Assembly: GCA_030591195.1 (NCBI GenBank)
Contig: JAUVBO010000199.1
Coordinates: 1 to 6,150 of the forward strand
Reading direction: 5' to 3'
From: Pseudomonadota bacterium
GTDB taxonomy: Bacteria; Myxococcota; Polyangia; GCA-2747355; JACKDQ01
Length of the DNA: 6,150 nucleotides
How positions within the stretch are numbered: the stretch's first letter is position 1; each line of letters opens with the position of its first letter. The translations under genes and the position numbers were made by a program. Positions 4,819 through 6,150 of this stretch are shown in pieces. The notes below the pieces were generated by a model that was not told where the DNA came from, made no database searches, and worked only from the letters and a program-made list of their open reading frames with translations.

Positions 4819-6150
4819 CTACTGGAGGTCAGCGTCGCTGCGCACCGACAGCACGTGCTTGCTGTCGAAGCCGTCGTGAGGGCCGGTGATCGCGCTGAAG
4901 GTCTGGCCGACGGTGACCGACGGCTTGCCGTCGTTGACGCCGCCGTCGTAGAAGAAGTCGGTGACCAGCGCACAGGGAGGGGTGGTGCCGGTGCAGGCGT
5001 TGCCGTCGTCCGAGACCCAGAAGTCGTCGTCGCCGCTGGCGAGCATCGCCTTGACGGTGACGTCCTTGACCCGCACCAGCTGGCTCTCGAGCTCCTCGGA
5101 GCGCTGGCCGCCGGGCTGCAGGTCGGCGGTCTTGACGTCCACCGGGGTGACATCGCCGCCCTGCCCCACCACCTCGACCAGCGTCAGGTCGACCAGCTCG
5201 TCCACCTCGTGGAACAGGTCGTATTTCCCCTCGACGGTGACCACGTCGCCGACCTTGAGCGTCACGCCAGCGGTGCTGGCTGGCACGCCGCCGGTGTAGA
5301 TCAAGATCGCCTGGTAGTTGCCCTTGCCCTGCCGGGCGTAGAAGCCAGCGCTCTTGGCGAGGCGAATCGCGGTGACCACGAGGTTCTCGACCCGGACCTT
5401 GGTCCCCGGCGCGGGCTTCTTGCCGAGGGCCGGGTCCCGGAGCTCGGGCACTGAGAACGGGCAGGTGCCCTTGGCCTGGGGGCACGGGTCGCAGAGATCG
5501 CCGATCCCGTCGCCGTCGCTGTCCTTCTGCTCCGGGTTGGGCTTCTCCGGGCAGTTGTCCTGGTCGTTGTTCTTGCCGTCGCCGTCGCGGTCGTCGGCGT
5601 TGAACTTGGTCGAGCACTGGGTGGTGTCCTTGTCCAGCGGACAGGGATCGCACTCGTCGCCCACGCCGTCGCCGTCCTCGTCGGGCTGCTTACCGTCGTT
5701 CATCGGACGCGGCGGGTTGAAGATCTTCGGGCAGCTGTCGGCGCCGTCCTCGACGCCGTCGCCGTCGCTGTCGCCCGCCTTCGGCCCATCCTCGTACTCG
5801 CCCGGGCGGGTCGGCAGGCAGGTAGGCTCGTTGGTCGGGGGACCGCAGAAGAACAGATCGTAGGGGGCGAAGGGCACGCCGTCCTTGACGAAGCGCTGCT
5901 TCATCTCGTCGAGGGTCAGGCCGATCTCGGACTTGAGGCAGAGTCGCCGCCGCGCGCCGCAGACGTCGAGCGCCTCGCAGTCGGTGCCGCCGAGGGCCTG
6001 CACCGCCGACTCGTCGCCGTAGAGCACCTTGCCGCCGCGCACCACCAGCGCCACCCGGCTGACGTTGCCCCGGGTCACCGCCTCGTAGTGCCGGTGCTCG
6101 GTGCCGTCGTAGATTGCCAGGTCGGGGACCAGGCCGCTCTTGAGCCGGCC
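4819..6150 (-). CDS. C-terminal part of an amidohydrolase-like protein fused to thrombospondin type-3 repeats and an OB-fold-like tail (5' end outside window)
   Basis: The frame is open to the right edge, and 443 residues are visible. GTG codons such as the one at 6078 are internal, because the sequence upstream of it still reads as protein. The first 46 or so residues (6013-6150) match the closing beta-sandwich of the amidohydrolase superfamily: GxLKxGLVPDLAIYDG, then a Tyr-x-x-Val segment and VALVVRGGKVLYGDE. The metal-binding His/Asp residues must lie outside the window and cannot be checked. Next is a Cys-rich linker (about 5773-6012, including CEALDVCG and FFCGPP). Four thrombospondin type-3 calcium repeats follow (5479-5772). 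The last 195 or so residues (4822-5406) look like one or two OB-fold-like domains (GFYARQG, VGDVVTVEGKYDLF, LESQLVRVKDV, DDFWVSDDG). Many Cys and calcium repeats imply an exported protein. Substrate is unknown. It is transcribed towards the hsp20 operon and is unrelated to it. Confidence 0.85.
   Translation of the reverse strand, partial: GRLKSGLVPDLAIYDGTEHRHYEAVTRGNVSRVALVVRGGKVLYGDESAVQALGGTDCEALDVCGARRRLCLKSEIGLTLDEMKQRFVKDGVPFAPYDLFFCGPPTNEPTCLPTRPGEYEDGPKAGDSDGDGVEDGADSCPKIFNPPRPMNDGKQPDEDGDGVGDECDPCPLDKDTTQCSTKFNADDRDGDGKNNDQDNCPEKPNPEQKDSDGDGIGDLCDPCPQAKGTCPFSVPELRDPALGKKPAPGTKVRVENLVVTAIRLAKSAGFYARQGKGNYQAILIYTGGVPASTAGVTLKVGDVVTVEGKYDLFHEVDELVDLTLVEVVGQGGDVTPVDVKTADLQPGGQRSEELESQLVRVKDVTVKAMLASGDDDFWVSDDGNACTGTTPPCALVTDFFYDGGVNDGKPSVTVGQTFSAITGPHDGFDSKHVLSVRSDADLQ
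5479..5772 (-). repeat. Four thrombospondin type-3 (calcium-binding) repeats
   Basis: Four D-x-D-G-D-G motifs occur at minus-strand positions 5772-5728 (DSDGDGVEDGADSCP), 5682-5638 (DEDGDGVGDECDPCP), 5592-5548 (DRDGDGKNNDQDNCP) and 5523-5479 (DSDGDGIGDLCDPCP). Copies 1 and 3 end in xxCP followed by an NP; copies 2 and 4 end in CDPCP. The array is therefore two copies of a two-motif unit. In the known family each loop binds Ca2+ and the cysteines pair between neighbours, giving a stiff spacer that depends on calcium. On the plus strand the array shows up as gccgtcgccgtc low-complexity DNA. Confidence 0.93.

Noticed and set aside
5479..5772. gccgtcgccgtc-type low-complexity DNA considered as a CRISPR or microsatellite array
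   Set aside because: It is explained by D-G-D-G codons of the thrombospondin type-3 repeats. Spacing is irregular and there are no unique spacers.
4855..5863. Plus-strand open frames opposite the thrombospondin-repeat gene
   Set aside because: The minus frame contains clear calcium repeats and domain motifs. The plus frames are Ser/Pro- or Val/Asp-rich mirrors of the same codons.

Overview
The window is very GC-rich, with G or C in most third codon positions. It reads as bacterial chromosome from a large-genome Gram-negative. A myxobacterium or related deltaproteobacterium (Myxococcota) fits best. The reasons are a secreted enzyme tail fused to thrombospondin type-3 calcium-binding repeats, a large cysteine-rich lipoprotein lipase, a proline-rich tail-anchored protein, and perfect AAGGAGGT-type ribosome binding sites. 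This lineage call is inferred from gene style; there is no rRNA or other marker here.

Layout, left to right. (1) Positions 2-487, plus strand: the 3' end of a gene for a basic proline-rich protein with a C-terminal membrane anchor. (2) Positions 626-1120, plus: a small protein with two TFIIB-type zinc ribbons. (3) Positions 1121-1403: a gap holding a short minus-strand coding-like remnant (about 1147-1257) and an A/T-rich island just before the next gene. (4) Positions 1404-3761, plus: a 785-residue lipoprotein whose C-terminal half is a family-I-type triacylglycerol lipase with a complete predicted Ser-Asp-His triad. (5) Positions 3762-3956: a promoter and structured leader. (6) Positions 3957-4406 and 4420-4785, plus: a two-gene operon of different small heat-shock proteins (Hsp20/alpha-crystallin). 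(7) Positions 4819 to the right edge, minus: the C-terminal part of an amidohydrolase-like protein carrying four thrombospondin type-3 repeats and an OB-fold-like tail. It converges on the Hsp20 operon with a 33-base gap.

The genes do not form one pathway. The Hsp20 pair is a self-contained stress operon, in which two paralogs probably co-assemble or divide the holdase work. The lipase and the amidohydrolase fusion are both exported, disulfide-rich hydrolases that suit a predatory or polymer-scavenging lifestyle. They lie on opposite strands and are separate transcription units. I found no tRNA, rRNA, CRISPR array, insertion sequence or phage gene. I also found no convincing undescribed multi-gene system. 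The most unusual items are the domain architectures of the lipase and of the amidohydrolase-TSP3-OB protein.
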